A program made the translations under genes and the position numbers. From Anabaena catenula FACHB-362 (GTDB taxonomy: Bacteria; Cyanobacteriota; Cyanobacteriia; Cyanobacteriales; Nostocaceae): 64,000 nucleotides of DNA. The stretch is taken from assembly GCF_014698735.1 (NCBI RefSeq), contig NZ_JACJTQ010000029.1, forward strand, positions 17,707-81,706. The letters are read 5' to 3'. The notes beneath the pieces were generated by a model, which worked only from the letters and a program-made list of their open reading frames with translations, had not been told where the DNA came from and ran no database searches. Positions 47,772-57,023 of the stretch are shown piece by piece. How positions within the stretch are numbered: position 1 is the first letter of the stretch; the number at the start of each line of letters is the position of its first letter.

Positions 47772-48560
47772 TTATCCTAATTTAAGATTATATAAATCTG
47801 TCCTGTCATTTATTGTTAATTCTTCAATTGCCTGAATATTCAATTCTTCTATTTGAAATACATACTCGGTAAATTGAACTATGATTTCGATAAATTCACA
47901 CCAGAGAATATTCGACCATAATTCACCTTTTGACATCCAATCCTTAAATTTTTGTACCTTTTCTTCACGGTTTTGATGAACTAATTCACCGTTAATAAAT
48001 GTGTCAAATATATCTCTGTTTATTAATTTATTAGGCAACAAATCTGTACTATCACTTTGATCATAAAATATAGGTGACGAATATGTAAAATATTTAATAT
48101 CATCATTATCAGGTGACGGGTATATACTTTTACCATAAAGCAAATTATGAATTTCTTGACGAGTTATTTCACGTTCATCATTTCCGCAATAACCAAGTTT
48201 TGATTCGGAATCTAAGAAAGTATTAAGTTTAGAATTTATAATTTTATAGCGTTCCTTCAATTCTTCTGATAATGGTAGTTTGTAATAAATAGTATCTATT
48301 TTCTTCTTCTTCTTTAACAAACTAGTGTCTTCATTAGTTACAAAGAAAAATCTAAGTAGTGAAACAAATCCATCTATAAGTTCTCTATCTGGTCCTTCCA
48401 TTTCAGTTTTATCAACTAACCCATCTGAGTTCAAACTAATTTTAAGCTTCAAGTCAGATAATGCGTTTATAAATCTTTCTTTTCTTTTGAATTTATCTGC
48501 TAGTTCATTAAACTTATTTAATAATTCTATGTCTTTATTGAATTCTTGTATGGCTGCCAT
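47772..48560 (-). CDS. Hypothetical protein, 262 residues
   Basis: I do not recognise this protein. It is charged and mainly helical (EFNKDIELLNKFNELADKFK, ending TDLYNLKLG), with a lysine run near residue 84 and no signal peptide, membrane segment or catalytic motif. It is not a reverse transcriptase: no YxDD-type motif is present. Low GC and isolated position suggest accessory DNA. It converges with FGE gene 2 and is divergent from the Ycf46-type gene. Confidence 0.6.
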   Translation of the reverse strand: MAAIQEFNKDIELLNKFNELADKFKRKERFINALSDLKLKISLNSDGLVDKTEMEGPDRELIDGFVSLLRFFFVTNEDTSLLKKKKKIDTIYYKLPLSEELKERYKIINSKLNTFLDSESKLGYCGNDEREITRQEIHNLLYGKSIYPSPDNDDIKYFTYSSPIFYDQSDSTDLLPNKLINRDIFDTFINGELVHQNREEKVQKFKDWMSKGELWSNILWCEFIEIIVQFTEYVFQIEELNIQAIEELTINDRTDLYNLKLG

Positions 48561-48720
48561 ATTTTTACCTTTTTTATTTCTAGAATCTATTTGGTATCTA
48601 GGCGATTGCGAAATTTGATTAGGGAGGATTTTTATATTATAGCAACCGTAGACACAGAAACAAAAACTTGATATATTTAATAATTAAGCTTTTATATATA
48701 CTAATAAATAAACATAAGTT

Positions 48721-50322
48721 ATGAATAACCCAAAAATCAACCCCCATCAACAACTACTCCAACAAATAGACTTAATGCTTCGCGCCCGCTATCCCCTACT
48801 ATATATAGTCGGAGTCGAAGAAGAACCAATAGAACAAGTCCTCCAACAACTCACCCAAATATCCCAGACACCACGACAACTATTATTATGGGATATCGTC
48901 ACCGGTTGGGATGACAACGGAACTGATAAAGGTTCAGTCATGGGTGCATTATCAAGAATTACCAAAACCCCAGAAAATACAACCACAATTTTTGTATTGC
49001 GAGACATACATTTTATCCTCAAAAACCACGAAATAGAAAAAAATGCTCCCGTAATTCGTGCCATCAAAAACCTCACCCGTCAACTCAAACGCACACGCCA
49101 AACCCTCATCCTCACCAGTCATACTTTAACCATTCCCCCAGAACTACAAGAAGAAATTACAGTAATTGATTTTCCTTTACCCAACATCCAAGAAATAGAT
49201 TATTTAATTCATCAATTAATAGTCCCCGAAAAACTTAACTTAAATGGACTAGGAAAAGAACAATTAATCAAAGCCTGTCAAGGATTAAGTCGCGCCAGAA
49301 TTAGAAGAGTTTTAGCCGCCGCTTTAGCAGCAAAAGGACAAGTCAACGAATCAGATATTGATAGAGTTTTAGAAGAGAAAAAACAAGCAGTTCGCCAAAC
49401 AGGAATATTAGAATTTTACACAGCCAATGAATCATTAAAAAACGTCGGAGGTTTAGAAAATCTTAAACAGTGGGTGCGAATGCGTCAAGATGCTTTTACC
49501 GAAGAAGCACGACGTTATGGAATACCCAACCCCAAAGGCGTTTTATTAGTAGGAATCCAAGGAACAGGTAAATCATTATCAGCCAAAACTATCGCCCATG
49601 AATGGCGTTTACCATTGTTACGTTTAGACGTGGGGAGATTATTTGGGGGAATAGTTGGAGAAAGTGAAAATCGCATTCGCCAAATGATTCAATTAGCAGA
49701 AGCAATATCACCCTGTGTATTATGGATGGATGAAATAGATAAAGCATTTGGTAATATTAATAGTGGTGTAGATGGTGACTCTGGAACATCGCGCCGGGTA
49801 TTTGGTACACTCATTACCTGGATGCAAGAAAAAACCAGTCCGGTGTTTATGGTGGCTACTGCTAATAATGTGCAAATATTACCAGCCGAGTTATTAAGAA
49901 AAGGGCGATTTGATGAAATATTCTTTTTAAATTTACCCACAGAAAAAGAACGCCATGATATTTTTAAAGTCCACATTCAAAAAATCCGTCCTTCCCGACT
50001 GCGAGAATTTGATTTACAGAAACTTGCCAAAAATAGCGAAAACTTTAGCGGTGCAGAAATTCAACAAGTAATTATTGATGGAATGCACCGCGCTTTTGGT
50101 AGTTTAATTGATGGTAATAGGAGGGATTTTCATACGGAAGATATTTTAGCTGCAATATCGGAAACTGTTCCTTTGGCGGCTATTGCTAAGGAACAAATTG
50201 CTAATTTAAAACGCTGGGCTGCGGAAGCTGGCGCAAGAACGGCTTCTATTGATACACTATTAATTGAGGAGTTAAAGGTTTATTCTCAGCAGCAAGGTTT
50301 GGGTCCTTTGGAGGTGGATTAA
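48721..50322 (+). CDS. AAA-family ATPase, Ycf46-like
   Basis: The 533-residue protein has an N-terminal domain (about 1-240; LLQQIDLMLRARYPLLYIVG) and a C-terminal AAA module with Walker A GIQGTGKS (about 280), Walker B CVLWMDEIDKAF, sensor MVATANN and arginine finger region RKGRFDEIFF. This is the layout of plastid Ycf46. The role of Ycf46-type ATPases is not settled; links to inorganic carbon adaptation have been proposed in cyanobacteria. It starts a plus-strand run with DUF1257, DUF2997, GrpE-like and Hsp70 genes. Confidence 0.88.
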   Translation: MNNPKINPHQQLLQQIDLMLRARYPLLYIVGVEEEPIEQVLQQLTQISQTPRQLLLWDIVTGWDDNGTDKGSVMGALSRITKTPENTTTIFVLRDIHFILKNHEIEKNAPVIRAIKNLTRQLKRTRQTLILTSHTLTIPPELQEEITVIDFPLPNIQEIDYLIHQLIVPEKLNLNGLGKEQLIKACQGLSRARIRRVLAAALAAKGQVNESDIDRVLEEKKQAVRQTGILEFYTANESLKNVGGLENLKQWVRMRQDAFTEEARRYGIPNPKGVLLVGIQGTGKSLSAKTIAHEWRLPLLRLDVGRLFGGIVGESENRIRQMIQLAEAISPCVLWMDEIDKAFGNINSGVDGDSGTSRRVFGTLITWMQEKTSPVFMVATANNVQILPAELLRKGRFDEIFFLNLPTEKERHDIFKVHIQKIRPSRLREFDLQKLAKNSENFSGAEIQQVIIDGMHRAFGSLIDGNRRDFHTEDILAAISETVPLAAIAKEQIANLKRWAAEAGARTASIDTLLIEELKVYSQQQGLGPLEVD

Positions 50323-50343
50323 TAATTCGTAATTCGTAATTAA

Positions 50344-50450
50344 CTCGTTCCTTGTCTCTGGCAAGGAATGCAAAAAAGAGGCTCTGCCTCGATATAAAAT
50401 AGAGGTAGAACCTCTAAAACTGCATTCCCAGTCTGGAGACTGGGAACGAG
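50344..50450. repeat. Structured palindromic repeat, copy A (107 bp)
   Basis: The element is bounded by CTCGTTCC / GGAACGAG. Inside are an arm GGAATGCA / TGCATTCC and four hairpins: CCTTG/CAAGG, GAGGC/GCCTC, AGAGGT/ACCTCT and CCCAGTC/GACTGGG. The whole can fold as a multi-arm structure on either strand. No ORF is present. Confidence 0.85.
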
Positions 50451-50529
50451 GAAAAGGAAGCGTTTGCGTAGCGTCCTGTAGGGATAGGGAAGAGAGTTTA
50501 AGAGAGTTTTTATTAGGAGTTGATTTTTT

Positions 50530-50904
50530 ATGTCTCATTTTACAACTATTAAGGTGCAAATTAAACAGGGTGAAGTGCTGTATCAAGTATTAAAGGAGTT
50601 GGGTTATCAAGTTGAACAAAATACTCAAGTTCGGGGTTATAGGGGTGATACAACAAATGCTGAATATGTGATTAAGCAATCTAATGGTTATGATTTGGGT
50701 TTTCGTAAAAATGGAGAAAGTTATGAATTAGTGGCAGATTTTTGGGGTGCGAAAATTAATCAACAGGAGTTTATTAATAGTATTAGTCAAAAGTACGCCC
50801 ATAAAACTTTGATGGAAACGATACAAACTGAGGGTTTTAATGTGGAGGAAGAGGAAGTATTAGCAGATGGTACGGTGCGGGTTGTTGTTGGTAAATGGGT
50901 TTAG
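50530..50904 (+). CDS. DUF1257 protein (Ycf35-like)
   Basis: The 124-residue protein starts MSHFTTIKVQIKQGEVLYQV and has VRGYRGDTTNAEYVIKQSN, features of the DUF1257/Ycf35 family conserved from cyanobacteria to red algal plastids. Its function is unknown. It follows the Ycf46-type gene, an arrangement I recognise in other cyanobacteria. A terminator lies 15 bp after its stop. Confidence 0.88.
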   Translation: MSHFTTIKVQIKQGEVLYQVLKELGYQVEQNTQVRGYRGDTTNAEYVIKQSNGYDLGFRKNGESYELVADFWGAKINQQEFINSISQKYAHKTLMETIQTEGFNVEEEEVLADGTVRVVVGKWV

Positions 50905-50918
50905 AGAATATTATATTT

Positions 50919-50945
50919 AGTCCACGAAGGTGGACTTTGTTTGTG
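50919..50945 (+). terminator. Terminator after the DUF1257 gene
   Basis: Stem AGTCCAC / GTGGACT (7 bp) with loop GAAG, followed by TTGTTTGTGT. It resembles the AAGTCCAC hairpin at 2225. Confidence 0.6.
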
Positions 50946-51026
50946 TAGCCGCGTTCGCCCTTGGCGTTGCAAAGCAATATTATATTCGCCCGGATTTATT
51001 AACCTTATTAAAAAAGAAAAATCATT

Positions 51027-51239
51027 ATGGCTGAATATCAAAAAGTTGAATATCGCATTGGTAAAGATGGTAAAATTGTGGAAAAGGTTTTAAATGCAAC
51101 TGGTTCTAGTTGTGTGGAAACAACAAAAGGGTTAGAAAAATCCTTGGGAGAAATAGAATCTCAGAAATTGTTATCAGAATATTATCAAGATGATGAGTTA
51201 ATTACCACTTCAGAAAATCAATCTTTACAACAACAATAA
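51027..51239 (+). CDS. DUF2997 protein, 70 residues
   Basis: The protein starts MAEYQKVEYRIGKDGKIVEK and has NATGSSCVETTKGLEKSLGE, the DUF2997 pattern of a small beta protein with one conserved cysteine. It is usually encoded beside DUF1257 proteins in cyanobacteria, as here. No function is known. The short conserved CxxxT segment may hold a metal or a protein contact. Confidence 0.82.
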   Translation: MAEYQKVEYRIGKDGKIVEKVLNATGSSCVETTKGLEKSLGEIESQKLLSEYYQDDELITTSENQSLQQQ

Positions 51240-51242
51240 TTC

Positions 51243-51351
51243 CTCGTTCCTTGTCTCTGAGAAGGAATGCAATATAGAGGCTCTGCCTCTTCTGATAAAA
51301 TAGAGGTAGAACCTCTAGAATTGCATTCCCAGTCTGGAGACTGGGAACAAG
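51243..51351. repeat. Structured palindromic repeat, copy B (109 bp)
   Basis: Same architecture as copy A; the right end reads GGAACAAG instead of GGAACGAG. It begins 3 bp after the DUF2997 stop. Confidence 0.85.
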
Positions 51352-51376
51352 AAAACGAGAAAATAAACTATAAATA

Positions 51377-51485
51377 CTCGTTCCTTGTTTCTGACAAGGA
51401 ATGCAATATAGAGGCTCTGCCTCTTCTGATAAAATAGAGGTAGAACCTCTAGGATTGCATTCCCAGTCTGGAGACTGGGAACGAG
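51377..51485. repeat. Structured palindromic repeat, copy C (109 bp)
   Basis: Nearly identical to copy B and 134 bp downstream of it in the same orientation, giving a tandem pair. It ends 45 bp before the GrpE-like gene. Confidence 0.85.
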
Positions 51486-51530
51486 AATAAAAAGTCGGGG
51501 ATTTGCAGACAAACTACATAAACAAATAAT

Positions 51531-52082
51531 ATGCTAGAACAAATTAATAATATTGCTTTTGCTGTAATTCTCGTAATCATCGTTTATATTATTCTGCGGA
51601 TATTATTCCCAGAAAATAATCAAGATACATCTAATAATAATGAATCTGTAACCTCTCCAGACACAGAACAGAAGATTAAAGAGTTAGAAATTCAATGTCA
51701 ACGACTAAGGGAGGAATTAAAACAACAATCTCAACAACTACAAAGCGATTTTCAAAATGAAACCTTTACCCAATTACAAACCTTACTCAGCAACTATCCT
51801 ACAGTCAAAAAAATGGCTTTAGCTAAACCTGAATTACCAGCTAAAAACCTAATTTCCCTATTTACATCTTTAGATAATTTAATTACAAGTTGGGGTTATA
51901 ATGCTATTGGTGAAACTTGGGAACAGGTTAATTATAATCCCCAATTACATCAAGCTGATAGTGATGATATTCAAGAAGAGGAATTAGTCTATATTCGTTT
52001 TATTGGTTATCAAAATGGTGATAAAATTCTCTATCCTGCTAAGGTTAGTCGCACTCTACCCGCAGGATTTGATAATAATTAA
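51531..52082 (+). CDS. Membrane-anchored GrpE-like protein
   Basis: The 183-residue protein has an N-terminal membrane segment (about 7-27, IAFAVILVIIVYIILRILF), a coiled coil (about 45-75, IKELEIQCQRLREELKQQSQ) and a C-terminal domain ending IRFIGYQNGDKILYPAKVSR. The coil plus beta domain resembles the nucleotide-exchange factor GrpE, and the next gene encodes an Hsp70. I infer a dedicated exchange factor for that Hsp70 at the membrane; identity to GrpE is not certain. Confidence 0.65.
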   Translation: MLEQINNIAFAVILVIIVYIILRILFPENNQDTSNNNESVTSPDTEQKIKELEIQCQRLREELKQQSQQLQSDFQNETFTQLQTLLSNYPTVKKMALAKPELPAKNLISLFTSLDNLITSWGYNAIGETWEQVNYNPQLHQADSDDIQEEELVYIRFIGYQNGDKILYPAKVSRTLPAGFDNN

Positions 52083-52244
52083 ATGATAATATCGTAGGTT
52101 GGGTTAAGCAAAGCGCAACCCAACATCATATATTTTGTTCGCGCAAAGATGCAAAGAATTTATCTATTCTGTTTAAACTCAGCATGATGATATTATTTAT
52201 TGTTTTTGTTGGGTTTCGTTCCTCAACCCAACCTACTATTAATT

Positions 52245-53831
52245 ATGACTATTGTTGCAATTGATTTTGGTACAAGTAATACTGTAATTAGTATTTTAGA
52301 AGCTGATACTCAATTACCTAAAAGTTTACGTTTTCCTAATTTATCCCGTGTATTTGTGGGTGTGACTTCTCAAGGTGAAAGATTAGAACTTCCGGTTATT
52401 CCTAGTTTATTATTTATTAAATCAACTGATAATATTATATTGGGTGAAGGTGTGAAAAGTCAACGTTTAGGACTTTCTCAAAATTACCCTCCTGAAAGGT
52501 TATTTAAAAAGTTTAAACGTGATTTGGCTGGAGATTATCAACCACCACCACGTCAAATAGAGGGAATTAATTATAATTCTGTTTCCGTTTCTGAGTTGTT
52601 TATCCAAACTATTTGGACAGAAATTAAAAAACAAAATATTGAACCTAGTCATTTAGTTTTTACTGTTCCTGTTGGTGCTTTTGAACGTTATTTAGATTGG
52701 TTTCGAGAGTTAGGTAATAAGTTAAATGTTCCCCAAGTCTCAGTTATAGATGAATCTACAGCAGCAGCTTTGGGATATGCTGTGAAATCTCCTGGTAAGT
52801 TAATTTTAGTTGTAGATTTTGGTGGGGGAACTCTGGATTTAAGCTTAGTGAGAACTGTTGCAAATTCTCATCAGAATCATAATTTACGTGCTGAGGTTTT
52901 AGCTAAGTCGGAAGCTTATGTTGGTGGTGAAGATATTGATGTTTGGATAGTTGATGATTATTTGCGTTCTCAAAATCTCACACCTGAACAAATTGGTAAA
53001 ATCAGTTATCAAAACCTCCTAGAAATTGCAGAACGTTTAAAAATTCAATTATCAAAAAATCAATCTGTAGCTGAAAGTTGGTTTGATGATGAATATTTTA
53101 TGTCTTATGAATTAAAAATTAATCGAGAAAAGTTAGAAGAGATTTTAGAATATAGACAGTTTTTACAACAGTTACGAGATGCGTTAGATGAAGTTTTAAC
53201 CTTTGCACTCAGAAAAGGTATTTCTAAAAACGATATTGAACAAGTTTTATTAGTGGGAGGAAGTTGTTTAATTCCCGCAGTTCAACAATTAATAATCTCT
53301 TATTTTGGTAAAAATAAAGTAAAATTAGATAAGCCTTTTGATGCTGTATGTCATGGTGCGTTAGCAATAACGCAGATTACTGAAATAGATGATTTTCTCC
53401 GTCATAGTTACGCAATTAGATTATGGGAAAGTTATAGCAAAAGTTATATTTATCATCGGTTATTTACCAAAGGTGACAAATATCCTTGTCAACGTCAAGA
53501 ATGGTTAAATCTGCAAGTTGCTAATCATGGACAAAAAGAGATTCGTTTAGATATTGGTGAATTAGGTGATATGTCACAAACAGAAATTGCTTTTGATGCT
53601 TCAGGAAAAATGACTTGCAGCACTCTTCAACATCAAGAAAGTTACCGTTCTTTAGATACTCAAAATCAACAGGTTTGTGTCGCTAAACTTAACCCACCTG
53701 GCGAAGCGGGAATTGATAGAATATCGGTGTTATTTGAGGTTGATTCTCGACGGACTTTATTAGCCACTGTGAAGGATTTATTAACAGGAGAGGTGTTGGT
53801 GAATAGGAGTGCAATTTATAATTTAAACTAA
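52245..53831 (+). CDS. Hsp70-family protein (non-canonical DnaK)
   Basis: From the ATG at 52245 the 528-residue protein starts MTIVAIDFGTSNTVISIL, the phosphate-1 motif. DESTAAALGYAV, VVDFGGGTLDLSLV and VLLVGGSCLIPAV complete the ATPase domain (about 1-385). The remaining 140 residues are shorter than a normal substrate-binding domain, and no EEVD-like or lid segment is evident. An upstream ATG would add 15 residues derived from a GTTGGGTTTCG repeat and was rejected. It pairs with the GrpE-like gene. Confidence 0.88.
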   Translation: MTIVAIDFGTSNTVISILEADTQLPKSLRFPNLSRVFVGVTSQGERLELPVIPSLLFIKSTDNIILGEGVKSQRLGLSQNYPPERLFKKFKRDLAGDYQPPPRQIEGINYNSVSVSELFIQTIWTEIKKQNIEPSHLVFTVPVGAFERYLDWFRELGNKLNVPQVSVIDESTAAALGYAVKSPGKLILVVDFGGGTLDLSLVRTVANSHQNHNLRAEVLAKSEAYVGGEDIDVWIVDDYLRSQNLTPEQIGKISYQNLLEIAERLKIQLSKNQSVAESWFDDEYFMSYELKINREKLEEILEYRQFLQQLRDALDEVLTFALRKGISKNDIEQVLLVGGSCLIPAVQQLIISYFGKNKVKLDKPFDAVCHGALAITQITEIDDFLRHSYAIRLWESYSKSYIYHRLFTKGDKYPCQRQEWLNLQVANHGQKEIRLDIGELGDMSQTEIAFDASGKMTCSTLQHQESYRSLDTQNQQVCVAKLNPPGEAGIDRISVLFEVDSRRTLLATVKDLLTGEVLVNRSAIYNLN

Positions 53832-53910
53832 TTTGTAATTAATCATAAATCTTCATTAAATATGATAGCAAATATGAGTTTATTCACACCAATTTACAAA
53901 CAAATTATTT

Positions 53911-56265
53911 ATGAAAAAACCATCCATATTTAGATTTAAAAGTATTACCCATCGGTTGATATTTAGTTGTGTTGTCGCCGCGATCGCTATTTATGGAGTT
54001 TCCTATTGGCAAGCCCGCAAACTGTCGCAGAAAATTGTGGGTGCTTGGATGATCGATTTAGCCCAGTCTCGCATCGATACTGCGGCCAATGAGATTGAAA
54101 GAAAACTGCAAGCCATTGAGCGGATTGTTCTGCTGTCGATTCAGACTCTTCAAAGAGCAGAGCAAAATGCCAATTCTGTTCAAACAAATGAATTCTTCCC
54201 ACTGCTAAAAACCCTAGTCAAACAACAGCCTCAAGTACAGGCAATGGCGCTAATTGATGCCAGCAATATTTCTGTCACTGGATGGTACTATGATCGACAG
54301 GCAAAATATACGAGTCTTAATCCAGAAGCAAGCAAAATTTGGCTAACACGCTGTCAAATCAAGGGCAATACCCCATCACCGTTTTGGACGCAACCCCATC
54401 CCCTTCATCCATCAGGTAATGCGTTAGGCATCACCTATTGCGTTCCTTTAGCTGCTAATCGTAATTCAGCAACCAGGCGTTTGTTGGCGATTGAGATGAA
54501 CCTGGATTGGGTAGCTCCTGCTTTAGCAGAAAAGTTAGCCCAGTCAGACGAAGTGCATTATCTCGAACTGGGTGATCCGTTTGTGTTGTCACCAGCAAAT
54601 ACACAGTGGATTGTCAAACCAGCAAACCCCCAATTGGATAATTCGTGGTTATCTCAGATAAATAATCCTAGGAATGACCGCCAACAAAGTCGGGGGTTGA
54701 TTAATACCAGAACCAATTCTCAAGGGATGATGATCACGACTGCTGTAACCTCTACAGATTGGATTGTCGGCATCACATTTCCTGCTGCCAAGTTAGAGCA
54801 GTTTCAGCAGCAATACCTCTGGTTGATCATTGCCTCCATGTCAAAAGATATGCTGTTGATGTGTGTAGTGATTGCCTTCATTTCTCAATTGACTACGCGC
54901 CCTCTACGTGAACTCAACACCAGCACACAAGAAATGGCTATGGGCAACCTTGATACCAAGCTCCCCGCAGTTACTTCCGATGATGAAGTGGGGCGGTTAA
55001 CCCAATCTTTTCGCCAAATGCGCGACTCTCTGCAACTCTATATCAGCAACCTCCAAGAGACAACTGCTGCTAAACAAAAACTAGAAAGCGAACTTTCTAT
55101 TGCTGCCCAAATTCAGCGCACGATGGTTCCCCGAACTACTGTAGATAGCAGTCCTAATTCGCCATATCAGATATCTGCCTTATTGAAACCTGCGCGGATT
55201 GTGGGTGGTGATCTCTACGACTTTTTTCTCTTAGGAAGCGATCGCTTGTGCATAATTATTGGCGATGTCGCTGACAAAGGATTTCCAGCAGCACTGCTAA
55301 TGGCACGCACAGTCACCTTAATTCGCACTCTCACCAAACCCTTCAATACCCCTAGCGAAATCCTGCACACCGTTAATCAGGAACTATGTGCCGAAAATGA
55401 AGAATGTTTATTTGTAACTGTATTTTGCGGTGTGATTGATTTACGCAGTGGCAAATTTACTTACGCCAGTGGCGGTCATGATGCCCCTTTATTGATACAC
55501 AATCGACAAGTTCAGTATCTAGATTTGGAAACTAGTTCACCCCTAGGGTTATATGAAGATTCCGTATTTGCCGAAAGTGAATGTATACTTGCACCTAATG
55601 ATTTAATCCTACTTTATACTGATGGCATCACAGAAGCTATGAACTGCGAGGGTGAGATATTTTCTGAAGCCCGGTTAATTGAGATTATTACCTCTTATCC
55701 ACCCACCAATCCAGCCCGTGCAGTGCGAACAGTTGTACATTTTTGCCAACAGTTTGTGGGGGATGCACCGCAATCAGATGATATTACTTTGTTAGCTGTG
55801 CAGTATCTACCATCAAGTCCTTTTTCTCAAGCCACAAATGTTATGGAATGGAACCTGACTCTCAACAGCGAGTTAACCGAGTTGGAGGAAGTGAAACAAA
55901 GCTTAGGCAAGATTTTGCAAGCAGCTAGTCTGACTGTGCAATTAATTGAAGATGCCCAGTTAATTGTGGAAGAGGTTTTGGTCAATATTATTCAATATGG
56001 TTATGAGAATCGCAGCAACGGTTATATCGATTTGCGGATTGAAATCAATAATCAACAGTTGACGATGACTTTTAAAGATAGTGGTAAGCCTTTTAATCCC
56101 TTAACTGAAATTGCCTCACCAGATATGATGATGGATGATGAAGATCGCTCGCTGGGAGGATTTGGCTTTTTCTTGGTGCAAGAACTCGCAGAGCAAGTAG
56201 ACTATGTTTATCTCAATGGTAAGAACATTTTGACAGTCCGGCAAGCGATCGCTCAATTAGCTTAG
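53911..56265 (+). CDS. Cache-HAMP-SpoIIE phosphatase with C-terminal HATPase
   Basis: This 784-residue protein has a membrane segment (about 15-33), an extracytoplasmic sensor region (about 40-300), a second membrane segment (about 303-327), HAMP (about 328-380) and a PP2C/SpoIIE phosphatase with GGDLYDFF, GDVADKGFPAALLMA, YASGGHDAPLL and DDITLLAVQ. A C-terminal RsbW-like ATPase (about 640-780) has EEVLVNIIQYGYEN. It should control a STAS protein by both dephosphorylation and phosphorylation, in a partner switch. The STAS gene follows after 174 bp. Confidence 0.92.
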   Translation: MKKPSIFRFKSITHRLIFSCVVAAIAIYGVSYWQARKLSQKIVGAWMIDLAQSRIDTAANEIERKLQAIERIVLLSIQTLQRAEQNANSVQTNEFFPLLKTLVKQQPQVQAMALIDASNISVTGWYYDRQAKYTSLNPEASKIWLTRCQIKGNTPSPFWTQPHPLHPSGNALGITYCVPLAANRNSATRRLLAIEMNLDWVAPALAEKLAQSDEVHYLELGDPFVLSPANTQWIVKPANPQLDNSWLSQINNPRNDRQQSRGLINTRTNSQGMMITTAVTSTDWIVGITFPAAKLEQFQQQYLWLIIASMSKDMLLMCVVIAFISQLTTRPLRELNTSTQEMAMGNLDTKLPAVTSDDEVGRLTQSFRQMRDSLQLYISNLQETTAAKQKLESELSIAAQIQRTMVPRTTVDSSPNSPYQISALLKPARIVGGDLYDFFLLGSDRLCIIIGDVADKGFPAALLMARTVTLIRTLTKPFNTPSEILHTVNQELCAENEECLFVTVFCGVIDLRSGKFTYASGGHDAPLLIHNRQVQYLDLETSSPLGLYEDSVFAESECILAPNDLILLYTDGITEAMNCEGEIFSEARLIEIITSYPPTNPARAVRTVVHFCQQFVGDAPQSDDITLLAVQYLPSSPFSQATNVMEWNLTLNSELTELEEVKQSLGKILQAASLTVQLIEDAQLIVEEVLVNIIQYGYENRSNGYIDLRIEINNQQLTMTFKDSGKPFNPLTEIASPDMMMDDEDRSLGGFGFFLVQELAEQVDYVYLNGKNILTVRQAIAQLA

Positions 56266-56439
56266 TAAAGCTTTGGGTAACATGGTGGCGAATTAACTAT
56301 GAAAATTTAAACGCAAAGTGGCGCAGAGGTACACGCAGAGTTACGCTGAGAATCTGCTATGAATTAATGAAATATTATACTTAGAATCACCCAATTTTAG
56401 CTAAACTACAAATAAATACTTAATTGCCAGATAAAATCT

Positions 56440-56820
56440 ATGCCATTGCAAATCCACATAGAAAATACTAACTCCAGTACCTTGTGTTTAGCTTTGGATG
56501 GTCAGCTTGATACGCTGACAGCTACTGATTTGGATACATCTATTCAAAAAAGCTTGACACCGAACACCCAAACTCTGATTTTAAATCTCCAGAACTTGAG
56601 TTTTATCTCTAGTGCTGGACTGAGAGTGTTGGCCAAAGCGCGAAAAACTATGACATCAAGAAAAGGCAAAGTATTTTTCACCCATCCTACCCCTCAAGTC
56701 AAGAAAGTATTTGATATTGTTAAAGCTGTGCCTCTCTCTGAGGTGTTTGCCAATACTCAGGAGTTAGATGCCTACTTAACAGCCATGCAAGCTAGTGTAG
56801 ATGAGGAAAATAATTCGTAA
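56440..56820 (+). CDS. STAS-domain anti-sigma factor antagonist
   Basis: The 126-residue protein has a SpoIIAA/RsbV-like STAS fold with the phosphoacceptor serine in LSFISSAGLRVLAKA and TLILNLQNL before it. It is the likely substrate of the SpoIIE phosphatase/HATPase protein directly upstream. The final step (sigma factor or enzyme) is not in the window. Confidence 0.92.
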   Translation: MPLQIHIENTNSSTLCLALDGQLDTLTATDLDTSIQKSLTPNTQTLILNLQNLSFISSAGLRVLAKARKTMTSRKGKVFFTHPTPQVKKVFDIVKAVPLSEVFANTQELDAYLTAMQASVDEENNS

Positions 56821-57023
56821 TACAGCCTACGGTTCCGTTAGGGATACGTAATTAAGTTTTGTAACGGAGATTTAGACCGCAAAAATTAGTTAAAAACACA
56901 ACCGAATAATGCAGCAAAAATCTAGTTCACCCAACTGATTAAGCTGGCAATAAAAATGATGAATTTAATGTCGATGTTGGTAGTTACGGTTGGGTGAAGA
57001 CAGCGCAACTACAAACTATATTT

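Noticed and set aside
47772..48560. The hypothetical gene next to the FGE pair as the missing DGR reverse transcriptase
   Set aside because: At 262 residues it has no YxDD-type catalytic motif or other RT block.
52200..52244. Upstream start of the Hsp70 gene
   Set aside because: The 15 extra residues come from a dispersed repeat, and the Hsp70 N-terminus begins exactly at 52245.
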